Part shown: positions 53,030 to 62,955 of the stretch, one piece after another
How the letters are laid out: every line of letters begins with the position of its first letter
Position numbering within the stretch: position 1 is the stretch's first letter
The notes under the pieces: generated by a model
The model's database searches: none
Told to the model about the DNA's origin: nothing
Seen by the model: the letters and a program-made list of their open reading frames with translations, nothing else
Made by a program: the position numbers and the translations under genes
Assembly (NCBI RefSeq): GCF_900607235.1
Contig: NZ_LR027853.1
Span: 255,428 to 319,427 of the forward strand
Reading direction: 5' to 3'
Length of the DNA stretch: 64,000 nucleotides
From: Olivibacter jilunii
GTDB taxonomy: Bacteria > Bacteroidota > Bacteroidia > Sphingobacteriales > Sphingobacteriaceae

Positions 53030-56000
53030 ATGAAAGAAATCTATTTAAGAGCACTAGCTGCAGTGTTATTTTGTATGATAACTATCAGCAGCTTTGCACA
53101 GAAAGCGGTCACAGGAACCGTTTCGGATGCTCAAGGCCCCTTGCCGGGGGTCACCGTACGTGTAAAAGGAACCAGTAAGGCAGCCTCTACAGACGCAAAA
53201 GGTAATTTTTCCATTCAGGCGACTTCAGGCGAAACATTAACCTTTTCGATGATCGGTTATATCACGCAAGAAATAGCGATTACCAATCAAAGTAGTTTAA
53301 CCGTTTCCATGCAGAATGATGAAAATGCACTGGAAGAAGTGGTCGTAACATCACTCGGTATTAAAAAAGAAGCCAAATCACTGGGATATGCGACAAGTAC
53401 TGTAGGTGCGCAGGAACTAACAAAGACAGGTTCTCCCAACTTTGCTGGCGCATTATACGGAAAAGCACCAGGCGTGCGAATTTCAGCGGCACCAGGTGGA
53501 GCGACTTCAGGTATTAATATTAATATTCGGGGTATTAATTCAATCACAAAAAGTTCACAGCCCTTAGTGATCATTAATGGTGTCCCAATGCGCCAAACAG
53601 CTTTTAACAACTCCGATTATTGGGGCGATCAGCGAGCGAGAGGTAACGGATTGGAAGATTTAAATCCAGAAGATATTGAATCGATCACCATCTTGAAAGG
53701 CGCTTCGGCTGCAGCGCTTTACGGTTCGGAGGCGATGAATGGTGTTGTGCTAGTTACGACCAAATCAGGAAAAGGAGCTGAAGGTTTCACTGTTGATTTC
53801 AATGCTACCTATACTGCGGATAGAATCGCCTATTTGCCTAGATTTCAGGATGTGCGCGGGCCAGGATATGATGTTTCCTACGCAGATATTGGACAAGCAG
53901 AGGATATGTTTTTTTATTATCCTGATGGTGTAAGAGGTGTCGCTAATACTAGTTTAAACTTTGGACCTAAATTTGATGGTCAGCCTATTCGTTCTTGGGA
54001 TGGCGAGATTCGCCCCTATAATGCCCAAAATGCTTATAGTAAATTCTTTAATAATCCAAATAATACCATCTTCAACCTTGCTTTGGGACATACAGGAAAA
54101 AGCTCAAATACGCGTTTTTCCTTAACGCGCCAAGACAATCAGATGACATCTTTGGAATCCTATAATAAACGGAATATTGCCAGTCTTAATACATCCTTCA
54201 AACTTTGGGATAAATTAACCACCGACGTGGTAATCAACTATGTCAATCAACATACGCATAATCGGCCATTCTTGACAGATCGTTTAATTAACAATTTTAC
54301 AGGAATGATTTCCACTTTCGATAATCCTGAGTGGTATATGAATAAGTACAGAACTAGTCAAGGTTATAAGTATGTGACAGGGACCAATCCAAGCCTGACA
54401 CCAGAGGAAAACCTTACTTATAATGGTTATAAAACCGATGTATTGGATTATATGTGGAACACTTTGGCCAATCAGTCGGATGAGTATTCCAATAGGGTAA
54501 TCGGATCGTTTACTAATACATGGCAAGTAACACCTGATTTATCTCTTAGAGCACGAATTTCAGCGGACATGACCTCTATGAAACGAGAAGATAAAAATCC
54601 GACAGAAAGGCCAATTTCAATAGATCCAAATACAGGTTCCTATTTCTTAGGAAACCAAAACGCCAATGTATACTATACCGATTTATTAGCGAGCTATAAC
54701 AAGCAAATAACGAGTGACGTAAAATTAGGAGCTATGCTCGGCTATACCGCTTCTAAAACGGAGGATACCTATGTACAAAGGAGAACAGATGGCGGTTTAA
54801 GTGTAAGAGATTGGTTCGACTTGAACGCTTCGGTAAATCTAGCTAGATGGGATGATCGATATAACTATAGAAGAAATATGTTGAGAGATGCGTTATTTGG
54901 AACCTTAAATTTTAACTTAAAGGATTACTGGTTCGTGGAAGGAACATTACGCAGGGAACGCATTTCTACAATGCATCCGGATGATAATGTATTATATTAT
55001 CCGTCAGTAAATTCGAGTCTAATTCTAAACGAGGCCTTTAAGTTGCCTGAGGTTTTTGACTATGCCAAATTAAGGGGATCATGGGGTATAGTAGGTAATT
55101 ATCCTGACATCTATCAAAGTGCTCTTAGTTTAACGCAAACAAGTTTGGGCATTCAGGCAGAGGGGGGGCGACCTGTAACATATACTTTAGTGCCTACCTC
55201 AGCATTTGGTAATGAAGGAATAAAGCCAGAAACAAAATATGAATTTGAGTTTGGATTAGAAACTCGCTTACTAAGTAACCGATTAGGATTTGACATTACT
55301 TACTACAATGGTCAGGTTCGCGATCAAATCTTGAATTATACTTTACCTATAACTTCGGGGGCTTCTTCCATTTTAGCCAACGTAGGTACGTTGCGTAATT
55401 CAGGCTGGGAATTCGCAATCACAGGAGTTCCTGTGCAAACGGATAACTTCCGTTGGAATTCGGTATTGAATTTTTCGATGAATAAAAATAAGGTCGAGGC
55501 CCTGCCTGGGGGTGCTGATAGGTTAACGCTGAGAGACTATGACGGTGCCGCAGCTCAATTGGTAGCCAACGTAGGACAACCTATTGGCGATATTATGGTG
55601 CATCCTGTTGCAACGGATGCTAATGGGAATAAGATTGTTCAGGATAACGGTCTGTATCAATTAGACGCCGACACCTGGGTTAAAGCAGGGAACGCTATGC
55701 CAAAGGTCGTAGGAGGTTTAACCAATACGTTTACGTATAAAAACTTCACATTAGACGCCCTGATTGATTTTCGTTGGGGAGGGCATGTAATGCCAACAGG
55801 TATCAATTGGATGATCAGTCGTGGCTTATTGGAAGAAAGCTTAAATTATATGGATGCCGAACATGGAGGTCTTAGCTATTACATAGATGGTGAAAGAGGA
55901 GTTGCCTTCGAAGGGACTGTTGGTCCTAATGGTCAAAAGATATACCACGACGGAATGCTAATGGAAGGTGTACTGGCTGATGGTACACCTAATAGCAATG

Positions 56001-56338
56001 TGATTTCGCAAGTTACTTACTATGCAAATACGTACAACTGGGGCGGTCCACAATATTCGAATTCTCGCTATGAATTATATGTACAGAAAAACAATTATAT
56101 CAAAATGCGAGAGCTATCGTTAGGTTATAGGCTACCAGCGTCTATTGCATCTAAATTGAAAGCAAAAAATCTCCAGCTTTCAGTATTCGGTAGAAATTTG
56201 TTTTTCATCTATAGATCTATTAAAGATCTGGACCCTGAACAAATGACTGGAGGATCCTTTTGGATGGATCAGGTAACCAATGCGGGAACAAGTCCAGCTA
56301 CCAGAACTTATGGTTTAATGTTACGTGCAAGTTTTTAA
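53030..56338 (+). CDS. SusC/RagA-family TonB-linked outer membrane receptor
   Basis: 1102 residues. Signal peptide (cleavage near SSFAQ), carboxypeptidase-regulatory-like domain (VTGTVSDAQGPLPGVTVRVKGT, FSMIGYITQEI), the SusC-type ALEEVVVTSLGIKKEAKSLGYA linker, plug with INIRGINSITKSSQPLVIINGVP and the hallmark LKGASAAALYGSEAMNGVVLVTT, and a 22-strand-like barrel ending LMLRASF. It imports glycans together with the SusD lipoprotein encoded 11 bases downstream, powered by TonB. Substrate suggested by the neighbouring beta-glucosidase. Confidence 0.95.
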   Translation: MKEIYLRALAAVLFCMITISSFAQKAVTGTVSDAQGPLPGVTVRVKGTSKAASTDAKGNFSIQATSGETLTFSMIGYITQEIAITNQSSLTVSMQNDENALEEVVVTSLGIKKEAKSLGYATSTVGAQELTKTGSPNFAGALYGKAPGVRISAAPGGATSGININIRGINSITKSSQPLVIINGVPMRQTAFNNSDYWGDQRARGNGLEDLNPEDIESITILKGASAAALYGSEAMNGVVLVTTKSGKGAEGFTVDFNATYTADRIAYLPRFQDVRGPGYDVSYADIGQAEDMFFYYPDGVRGVANTSLNFGPKFDGQPIRSWDGEIRPYNAQNAYSKFFNNPNNTIFNLALGHTGKSSNTRFSLTRQDNQMTSLESYNKRNIASLNTSFKLWDKLTTDVVINYVNQHTHNRPFLTDRLINNFTGMISTFDNPEWYMNKYRTSQGYKYVTGTNPSLTPEENLTYNGYKTDVLDYMWNTLANQSDEYSNRVIGSFTNTWQVTPDLSLRARISADMTSMKREDKNPTERPISIDPNTGSYFLGNQNANVYYTDLLASYNKQITSDVKLGAMLGYTASKTEDTYVQRRTDGGLSVRDWFDLNASVNLARWDDRYNYRRNMLRDALFGTLNFNLKDYWFVEGTLRRERISTMHPDDNVLYYPSVNSSLILNEAFKLPEVFDYAKLRGSWGIVGNYPDIYQSALSLTQTSLGIQAEGGRPVTYTLVPTSAFGNEGIKPETKYEFEFGLETRLLSNRLGFDITYYNGQVRDQILNYTLPITSGASSILANVGTLRNSGWEFAITGVPVQTDNFRWNSVLNFSMNKNKVEALPGGADRLTLRDYDGAAAQLVANVGQPIGDIMVHPVATDANGNKIVQDNGLYQLDADTWVKAGNAMPKVVGGLTNTFTYKNFTLDALIDFRWGGHVMPTGINWMISRGLLEESLNYMDAEHGGLSYYIDGERGVAFEGTVGPNGQKIYHDGMLMEGVLADGTPNSNVISQVTYYANTYNWGGPQYSNSRYELYVQKNNYIKMRELSLGYRLPASIASKLKAKNLQLSVFGRNLFFIYRSIKDLDPEQMTGGSFWMDQVTNAGTSPATRTYGLMLRASF

Positions 56339-56349
56339 ACTAACAGAAA

Positions 56350-57924
56350 ATGAAAAAATATTTTATCATAGGGCTATGTACAGCCACATTATCGATCTCT
56401 TCATGCAAAAAGTCATCTTTCGATGAATTTTACAGAGATCCTTCAAAAGTAACAGAAACAACGGTAGATAAACAATTTGCGGGCATGATATATGGTTACC
56501 GACAGCTTATAGTTCCGGATTACCGTAATTATTTTGTAACCATACTTCCTACTATAGCACGGTATATCCAAATAGATGGTTGGGCAAATGAGGCAAATCA
56601 ATTAACACCTGGCGCGGCAGCTATTGACGACCGATGGTCAAGATACTATGAAGGTCTTGCACAATTTAGAGAACTGGAAACAACCTACAATAATTCAGAT
56701 CCTTTAATACAGGGAGAAACACGAATTTTCTATTTAACAGCTAAGATCTTGTTCTATGATCAGACGCAACAAATTGTTGATTTGCATGGTGACATCCCAT
56801 GGAGCCAAGCAGGTAAGCTAAGTTCAAACGGAGGTGATTATTCGATTTCTTATGCGCCATACGACACGGCGATAGACATCTACACTGCCATGTTGGATGA
56901 TCTTGCGACCATTGAAGAAGAGTTGAATAGTCTCACAGTCCCGAGTACTTCAAACTTTTCTTCTCAAGATCTGGTCAATAATGGAGATGTAGAACTTTGG
57001 AAAAAATATTGTAATTCTTTACGTTTGAGAATGTTAACTAGAGTTTCGGCATCTTCGCAATTTAGCTCTAGAGCACAATCGGAAATCGCAGAAATTGCGA
57101 ATGATCTTTCATCATTGATCTTAACCAATGCCGATAATGCACAGCTAGACGTCTTTGATGCGTCGACTGGAATTAATGCTACTGGTTTTCAAGATGCACT
57201 AGAAAGTTGGAATGGAAATATTGCTGGAAAAGTAATGATAGACCATATGCTGGCCAATCTTGATCCTCGACTTCCCTTTATTTTTGAACCTGGAGCTGAG
57301 GCTGATGGAAGATATATTGGATTGGATCAGTCATTGACTGGATCCGTTCAATCAAATTTGATTACTGGACCAGCTGCTAGCGGGGGTGGAACGATAGCCA
57401 TCTATAACCGGTCAACATTTTCAAGAAACGATTATTTCCCTGGTATGCTGATTTCAGCTTCAGAAGTGAACTTTCTTTTGGCAGAATACTTCTTGAAAGC
57501 GGGCAATATGGCTTCCGCCAAGACCTTTTTTGAAAACGGTATTAAAGAGTCTATCGCGCTTTTTCAACAAATTAGGGCAGTAAGTAATGATATTCTTGTT
57601 CCTGCAGCGGCAGCTCCAACTGCGACACAAATTAATACATATATTAATAATGTTAATTGGGATGGCAATACAAATAAAATTGAGCTCATAGCCTATCAAA
57701 AATGGTTGCACTTCAATATGATGCAACCCGTTGAGAATTGGGCTGAAGTAAGACGCTTGGATTATCCAACGTTTTTATTTCGAGTGCAAAATTCGGATAT
57801 TCAGAAAACTGTTCCTGTTAAATTTAATTTACCCTCATCAGAGCAAGTATATAATTCGACGAATTACCAAGCTGTTGCAGGACAAGACAATGTTAACACT
57901 AAACTGTTTTGGGACGTAAATTAA
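56350..57924 (+). CDS. SusD/RagB-family glycan-binding lipoprotein
   Basis: 524 residues. Lipobox SISSC with Cys19, so a surface or periplasmic lipoprotein. The helical TPR-like core matches the SusD-like_2 group (FAGMIYGYRQLIVPDYRNYF, RWSRYYEGLAQFRELE, IFYLTAKILFYDQTQQIVDLHGDIPWSQA, LISASEVNFLLAEYFLKAGN). It forms the lid of the SusC pore and binds substrate. It pairs with the preceding gene by 11 bases and ends the transcript at the terminator at 57971. Confidence 0.93.
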   Translation: MKKYFIIGLCTATLSISSCKKSSFDEFYRDPSKVTETTVDKQFAGMIYGYRQLIVPDYRNYFVTILPTIARYIQIDGWANEANQLTPGAAAIDDRWSRYYEGLAQFRELETTYNNSDPLIQGETRIFYLTAKILFYDQTQQIVDLHGDIPWSQAGKLSSNGGDYSISYAPYDTAIDIYTAMLDDLATIEEELNSLTVPSTSNFSSQDLVNNGDVELWKKYCNSLRLRMLTRVSASSQFSSRAQSEIAEIANDLSSLILTNADNAQLDVFDASTGINATGFQDALESWNGNIAGKVMIDHMLANLDPRLPFIFEPGAEADGRYIGLDQSLTGSVQSNLITGPAASGGGTIAIYNRSTFSRNDYFPGMLISASEVNFLLAEYFLKAGNMASAKTFFENGIKESIALFQQIRAVSNDILVPAAAAPTATQINTYINNVNWDGNTNKIELIAYQKWLHFNMMQPVENWAEVRRLDYPTFLFRVQNSDIQKTVPVKFNLPSSEQVYNSTNYQAVAGQDNVNTKLFWDVN

Positions 57925-57970
57925 TGCGAACCATTAGCAGAAAATATTAAAATTGGTCTATAAATGTTTG

Positions 57971-58005
57971 AGGGGTGGACACATCAGTCCACCCTCTCTT
58001 TTTAT
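57971..58005 (+). terminator. Terminator after susD
   Basis: GGGTGGAC-acatca-GTCCACCC followed by TCTCTTTTT. Confidence 0.85.
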
Positions 58006-58013
58006 AGAAAGGA

Positions 58014-60401
58014 CTACAAGTTATAATCCTTATTCAATTCAACATCCGTTGTCAATAGGATATTGTCCGAAGAAGAACCGATCATAATCTTAAATCTACC
58101 TTTTTCGGTAACCCATTTCATCTGCGCATTTAATAACTTTAAATCTTCCGCATGAAGAACAAATTCCATCTTTTTTTCTTCTCCTGCCTTCAGATGAATC
58201 CGTTGAAAGTTTTTCAGTTGTAAAATAGGCGTTACTACGCTTGAGATCTCATCGCGCACGTAAAGTTGAACCACTTCATCACCAGCATATTTGCCTGTAT
58301 TTTTTACTTTAAAGGATATGCTTAAATTAAAATCATCCGGTGTTTCTGTTAATTGATGTCTAATATCGGTGTAAGCAAAAGTGGTATAACTTAATCCGTA
58401 ACCAAACGAATAAAGGGGCTTAGCGTCTACTTCTACATAATCGTGTTTTGTGGGGTTTTTATAATTGTAATAAACCGGTAGCTGACCAACAGATTTAGGA
58501 ACAGAAACGGAGAGGCGGCCCGCAGGATTGTAATCGCCAAACAGCACATCTGCAATGGCGTTTCCACCTTCTTGTCCCGGATACCATGCATCTATAATGG
58601 CATCTACATGCTCTTGTGGCCAATTTAAATTTAGCGGACGTCCTTTAATGGTAACCAGCACCACCGGTTTGCCCGTCGCTTTAACTGCTTTTAGTAATTC
58701 TAATTGCTTTCCTAACAAATCTAGCGTCGCACGATCAAAACCTTCACCGCTTTCCATGTCACTTATTTTTCCTTGTGTGGCAGTTACCTGCGCCGCCCCT
58801 GTTTCCTGATAAGAAGTTTTAAAATCACGTGCACTGGAGCCCCCTAAGACAATAACGACTACTTCGGCAGCTTCGGCAGCTTGAACTGCTGTACTGATAG
58901 CTATTTCCGATGTATCTCGAATATCACAGCCTTTTACATAATCAATCCTGGTGCCGGCTCCTAATTTAGCTTGTAGGCCTTCTAATACCGTCACAATGTT
59001 TTCTTCCGCTTGCGGAGCCGTATAATCTCCTAGTTGATTATATATATTGTCGGCATTAGGACCGATAAGGGCCAATTTTTTTATAGACTTGCTCAGGGGT
59101 AAAAGATTTCCATTATTTTTTAATAGAATAATTGATTGTTGCGCCACTTTTCGCGCCAACTCAATATGGTTGGGAATTCGTACTGTTCTACTTACTTGTT
59201 TTATGTCTACGTAAGGGTTTTCAAAAAGACCTAAAGCGAATTTCTGATATAAAACCCTGCTCACAGCGGTGTCTAAGGTTGCCTCCGTAACTTTTCCTTC
59301 CTTAATTGCTGCCAAAAGGGCCCGGCCATAGCCGTAACCACTCAAATCAGCGTCGAGCCCGGCGTTGATAGCTTGGCTTGCAGCTTCTGCGGCATTGGCT
59401 GCTACATGATGACTGCCTACTAAACCGGAGATACTTCCGAGGTCGGATACGACAAAACCTTTGAAATTCCACTGATTTCTTAATAAATCTTTTAATAACC
59501 AGGGGTTGGCAGAACAAGGAATACCATCTATCGAGTTATAGGCGGTCATAACGGATAAAGCACCCGCTTTAACTGCTTCCCCGAAAGGAGGGAGGTAGCT
59601 TTGATAAAGTTCTCTTTGACCTACGGTAACACTACCGCCATTGTGGCCGCCTTCGGGTACTCCATAGGCAGTAAAATGTTTTAGCGTTGAGATTATATTT
59701 TTTCCACTGCTCAAATCGGTTCCTTGGAAACCGGTAACCATTGCCCTTCCCATTTTTGCATTCAAAACAGGATCTTCCCCGTAAGTTTCTTCCAGGCGTG
59801 ACCAGCGTGGCTCTCGCGCCAAATCGAGGATAGGCCCATAACCCACATGTCCACCAACAGCGCGAGTTTCCGCCGCGATTGCCTGCGCCATCTCTTGTAT
59901 TAGCGTCGGATTCCATGTGCTAGCTTGTCCGATAGCAGTTGGGAAAACAGTGGTTCCGATTGCCATATGACCATGAGGACATTCTTCGGATAGTAAAAGT
60001 GGTATTCCCAAACGTGTACTATCGACCATATATTTTTGCAAAGCATTGGTAGCCATCGCCGCTTCTTGAGGCGACAATCCTGTTTCTAATGTCTTTTTAG
60101 TCCATGGATCAGCACGTAGGGTAGCCCAAAGCATGCCGATGTGCTCTCTTTGCACGGCTTCTTTAAATTTAGTACTGACAGTAACGCCTTTACCGCTCTT
60201 TGTATACATTTCCCAACCTAATAAAGTAGCAAGTTGTCCTACTTTCTCTTCCACTGTCATTTTATTAAGCAAATCTTTGACGCGTTCGCTGATCGGCTTT
60301 CGAGGATCTTTATAGATGGGTTGCGGTTTAACATACTTAAAAGAGAGGAGTGGGCAAATAATAATGAGTATTAAAACTAAGTTGATCTGTCTTTTTATCA
60401 T
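58014..60401 (-). CDS. bglX: Periplasmic beta-glucosidase, glycoside hydrolase family 3
   Basis: 795 residues with a signal peptide (INLVLILIIICPLLSF). GH3 N-terminal TIM barrel: VEEKVGQLATLLGW, GYGPILDLAREPRWSRLEETYGEDP, LKHFTAYGVPEGG, and the nucleophile Asp in FKGFVVSDLGSISGL. C-terminal alpha/beta domain (IALIGPNADNIYNQLGDYT-like stretch, LGGSSARDFKTSYQETG) and a fibronectin III-like end (VKNTGKYAGDEVVQLYVRD). It removes terminal beta-glucosyl residues; convergent with susCD and likely part of the same utilisation system. Confidence 0.93.
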   Translation of the reverse strand: MIKRQINLVLILIIICPLLSFKYVKPQPIYKDPRKPISERVKDLLNKMTVEEKVGQLATLLGWEMYTKSGKGVTVSTKFKEAVQREHIGMLWATLRADPWTKKTLETGLSPQEAAMATNALQKYMVDSTRLGIPLLLSEECPHGHMAIGTTVFPTAIGQASTWNPTLIQEMAQAIAAETRAVGGHVGYGPILDLAREPRWSRLEETYGEDPVLNAKMGRAMVTGFQGTDLSSGKNIISTLKHFTAYGVPEGGHNGGSVTVGQRELYQSYLPPFGEAVKAGALSVMTAYNSIDGIPCSANPWLLKDLLRNQWNFKGFVVSDLGSISGLVGSHHVAANAAEAASQAINAGLDADLSGYGYGRALLAAIKEGKVTEATLDTAVSRVLYQKFALGLFENPYVDIKQVSRTVRIPNHIELARKVAQQSIILLKNNGNLLPLSKSIKKLALIGPNADNIYNQLGDYTAPQAEENIVTVLEGLQAKLGAGTRIDYVKGCDIRDTSEIAISTAVQAAEAAEVVVIVLGGSSARDFKTSYQETGAAQVTATQGKISDMESGEGFDRATLDLLGKQLELLKAVKATGKPVVLVTIKGRPLNLNWPQEHVDAIIDAWYPGQEGGNAIADVLFGDYNPAGRLSVSVPKSVGQLPVYYNYKNPTKHDYVEVDAKPLYSFGYGLSYTTFAYTDIRHQLTETPDDFNLSISFKVKNTGKYAGDEVVQLYVRDEISSVVTPILQLKNFQRIHLKAGEEKKMEFVLHAEDLKLLNAQMKWVTEKGRFKIMIGSSSDNILLTTDVELNKDYNL

Positions 60402-60478
60402 AAGGTATTGTGCTGATAATTTGATTCTAATTTACCAAAAGTACCAGAAAGTGTAGGTATGACCATTAAAGAATTTAT

Positions 60479-60511
60479 AAAAAAAATGCCGCCCTTTTTA
60501 TGGGGCGGCAC
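60479..60511 (-). terminator. Terminator after rpsA
   Basis: On the minus strand TGCCGCCC ... GGGCGGCA followed by a T-run of more than six. Confidence 0.9.
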
Positions 60512-60532
60512 ATACTTTTATTGAAGGGAAGC

Positions 60533-62473
60533 TTATTTAGATTTCTTAGAACCTTCTTCGTCTTCCATTTGCTCTTTTAACTGAGCCAATACATCTAAAT
60601 CACCTAAGGTAGATTTTTCAACAGAATCTTTTACCTTTTTAACGGCATTTGATGCAGCTTTCGCTTCTTTCTTACGATTATTGAATTCTTCAATACGGGC
60701 TTCTGCTCTTTCATCTTCCCAAATACGAGAATGTGAAATTACAATACGCTTCGCTTCTTTATTGAATTCGATAATTTTAAATTGAGCGGATTCTTCTGCT
60801 TTTAAAGCTTTACCATCTTCTTTGATGCTGTGCTTACTAGGGCAGAAGCCTTCAACTCCATAAGGAAGTGCTACGATGTCACCTTTATCAGTTACTTTTA
60901 ATACGGTACCTTCGTGAATAGAATCAACCGTAAAGATCGTTTCAAAAGTATCCCAAGGATTTTCTTCTAATTGTTTGTGTCCTAAACTTAATTTACGATT
61001 TTCTTCATCAAGTTCCAATACAACTACATCTAGTTCTTCACCTACTTTTGTGAATTCATTTGGATGGTTGATTTTCTTAGACCATGATAAGTCAGAAATG
61101 TGAATTAAACCATCAACTCCCTCTTCAATTTCAACAAACACACCAAAATTAGTCATGTTTTTAACCACTGCTTTATGCTTGCTTCCGATAGGATAGCGTT
61201 CAGCAATGTTTTTCCAAGGGTCTGGAGTTAATTGTTTAATACCTAAGCTCATTTTACGCTCTTCGCGATCCAAGGTTAACACCTCTGCCTCGATTTCGTC
61301 ACCTACTTTCAGGAATTCCTGCGGGCTGCGTAAATTTTGAGACCATGACATTTCAGATACGTGAATCAAGCCCTCAACACCGGGAGTGATTTCTAAGAAT
61401 GCACCATAATCTGCAACAGTAACAATTTTACCCTTTACTTTAGAACCTACCGCTAATGCCGGATCTAAGGATTCCCAAGGATGAGGAGTCAATTGTTTTA
61501 AACCTAATGCAATACGTTTTTTCTCGTCATCAAAATCAAGAACAACCACGTTGATCTTTTCGTCTAATGACAATACTTCTTTTGGATGCTCGATACGGCC
61601 CCAAGAAATATCTGTGATGTGCAATAAACCATCAACACCACCAAGATCGATGAATACACCGAAATCTGTGATGTTTTTAACAGTACCTTCCAGTACTTGT
61701 CCTTTTTCAAGTTTTGCAACGATTTCTGATTTTTGGTTTTCTAAATCATCCTCGATCAGCACTTTGTGTGAAACCACCACGTTCTTGAACTCATGGTTAA
61801 TTTTAACTACCTTGAATTCCATTGTCTTACCCACATAGATGTCATAATCACGAATGGGTTTGATGTCAATTTGAGAACCTGGTAAGAAAGCTTCAACACC
61901 TTTGATATCCACGATCAAACCACCTTTTGTACGGCTTTTTACGTAACCGTTGATGATGGTGTCGTTTTCTAAAGCTTCATTGATTGCTTCCCAAGATTTT
62001 TGTGTTTTAGCACGCTTGCGGGAAAGAACTAATTGTCCGTTCTCGTCTTCGCGTGATTCAACGAACACGTCTACCTTATCACCTACTTTCAGGTCAGGTA
62101 GATCGCGGAATTCAGAAAGAGATACCAAGCCATCTGATTTAAAACCGATGTTAAGTACCACGTCTTTGTTGTTAATGGAAACCACGGTTCCTTCAACAAT
62201 TTCTCCTTTATTGACGGAGTTAAAAGTACCAGCGTATTGCTCTTCTAATTTAGCACGCTCGTCTGCGCTGTAATTTCCGAAACCTTTTTCGTCTTGATCC
62301 CAGTCGAAGTCGCCTTCAGGTGTGATCCAAGTATTGGATTTGATTTCGTCGATGAACGTCGAATCAGCTTCTGATTCAATGTTTTCTCTTTCCTTAACTG
62401 ATTTTAAATCAGCATCTTGGATTTCAGCTTGTTTAGCTTTTAATTCTTTTTCTGCTTCTTGTTTTTTTGCCAT
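60533..62473 (-). CDS. rpsA: 30S ribosomal protein S1
   Basis: 646 residues, with an acidic N-terminal extension of about 80 residues before the first S1 domain, as usual in Bacteroidota. At least six S1 repeats are visible, e.g. VEGTVVSINNKDVVLNIGFK, INGYVKSRTKGGLIVDIKG, LEGTVKNITDFGVFIDLGG, VKGKIVTVADYGAFLEITPG, HKAVVKNMTNFGVFVEIEEG and HEGTVLKVTDKGDIVALPYG. It brings mRNAs lacking a strong Shine-Dalgarno to the ribosome. This gene itself has an AGGAG about 12 bases before its ATG, and a hairpin just upstream. Confidence 0.97.
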   Translation of the reverse strand: MAKKQEAEKELKAKQAEIQDADLKSVKERENIESEADSTFIDEIKSNTWITPEGDFDWDQDEKGFGNYSADERAKLEEQYAGTFNSVNKGEIVEGTVVSINNKDVVLNIGFKSDGLVSLSEFRDLPDLKVGDKVDVFVESREDENGQLVLSRKRAKTQKSWEAINEALENDTIINGYVKSRTKGGLIVDIKGVEAFLPGSQIDIKPIRDYDIYVGKTMEFKVVKINHEFKNVVVSHKVLIEDDLENQKSEIVAKLEKGQVLEGTVKNITDFGVFIDLGGVDGLLHITDISWGRIEHPKEVLSLDEKINVVVLDFDDEKKRIALGLKQLTPHPWESLDPALAVGSKVKGKIVTVADYGAFLEITPGVEGLIHVSEMSWSQNLRSPQEFLKVGDEIEAEVLTLDREERKMSLGIKQLTPDPWKNIAERYPIGSKHKAVVKNMTNFGVFVEIEEGVDGLIHISDLSWSKKINHPNEFTKVGEELDVVVLELDEENRKLSLGHKQLEENPWDTFETIFTVDSIHEGTVLKVTDKGDIVALPYGVEGFCPSKHSIKEDGKALKAEESAQFKIIEFNKEAKRIVISHSRIWEDERAEARIEEFNNRKKEAKAASNAVKKVKDSVEKSTLGDLDVLAQLKEQMEDEEGSKKSK

Positions 62474-62483
62474 TAATTATTTT

Positions 62484-62521
62484 GTCTCCTTTTCCTGAAA
62501 TTCATCAGGACTGCAAAGGTG
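62484..62521 (-). promoter_or_regulatory. Leader of rpsA: -7 box, hairpin and Shine-Dalgarno
   Basis: CACCTTTG (62521-62514) is one base off the -7 consensus. Then CCTGA-tgaatt-TCAGG (62509-62494) forms a small hairpin next to AGGAG (62490-62486). Possible autoregulation site; inferred. Confidence 0.4.
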
Positions 62522-62775
62522 CAAAAATTATTTCTAAATAAAGCAAAAATTATGAGTTTTATTAGCAAAAAGTGGTGATTATCAGGTAACTTAACCAAGA
62601 GAGTTTGTCCATTATGCGTTGCAAAGGCGATTCATAAGAAAGTCTGTATTACTGCTCGGTGTTTTTAGGTTTTTCGTCTTAGCACTAATGGTGCTGCCAC
62701 TGGTTAACCACTTAAGTGCTTCCCTGCGTAACGTCTCCGAAACGAGCAACCAACTCTGCTCTTTCTTCTAAACGT
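62522..62775. other. Intergenic region between cmk and rpsA with several palindromes
   Basis: Contains AGCAC-taatg-GTGCT (62681-62695), GGTTAACC (62702-62709) and CACTTAAGTG (62709-62718), which could fold into adjacent hairpins. No ORF seen. The 11-bp array follows directly. Confidence 0.45.
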
Positions 62776-62841
62776 TATCGGGATTTTATCGGGGCGGTAT
62801 CGTGGCCTGATCGGGAAATTGCCGATAAAAAGCCGATCAGG
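62776..62841. repeat. Six 11-bp phased repeats, core TATCGGG then GCCGAT
   Basis: Units at 62776, 62787, 62798 and 62809 (TATCGGGATTT, TATCGGGGCGG, TATCGTGGCCT, GATCGGGAAAT), then TGCCGATAAAA (62820) and AGCCGATCAGG (62831), whose core is the reverse complement. All steps are exactly 11 bases. CCTGATCGG and CCGATCAGG at the two sides also form a 9-bp inverted repeat. Confidence 0.85.
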
Positions 62842-62955
62842 AGTAAGTAAAAAGCAAATAGAACGCAGCATTTAGTTAGAAGTTGATCAGGCTATCTTGC
62901 GTTCGCTAACGATCAGTAATTTAACTACCCACAACGCATAACGTTTAACTTATAA

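Noticed and set aside
62484-62521. Known ribosomal-protein leader RNA before rpsA
   Set aside because: Only a small 5-bp hairpin is visible; it is too little to assign to a described class.
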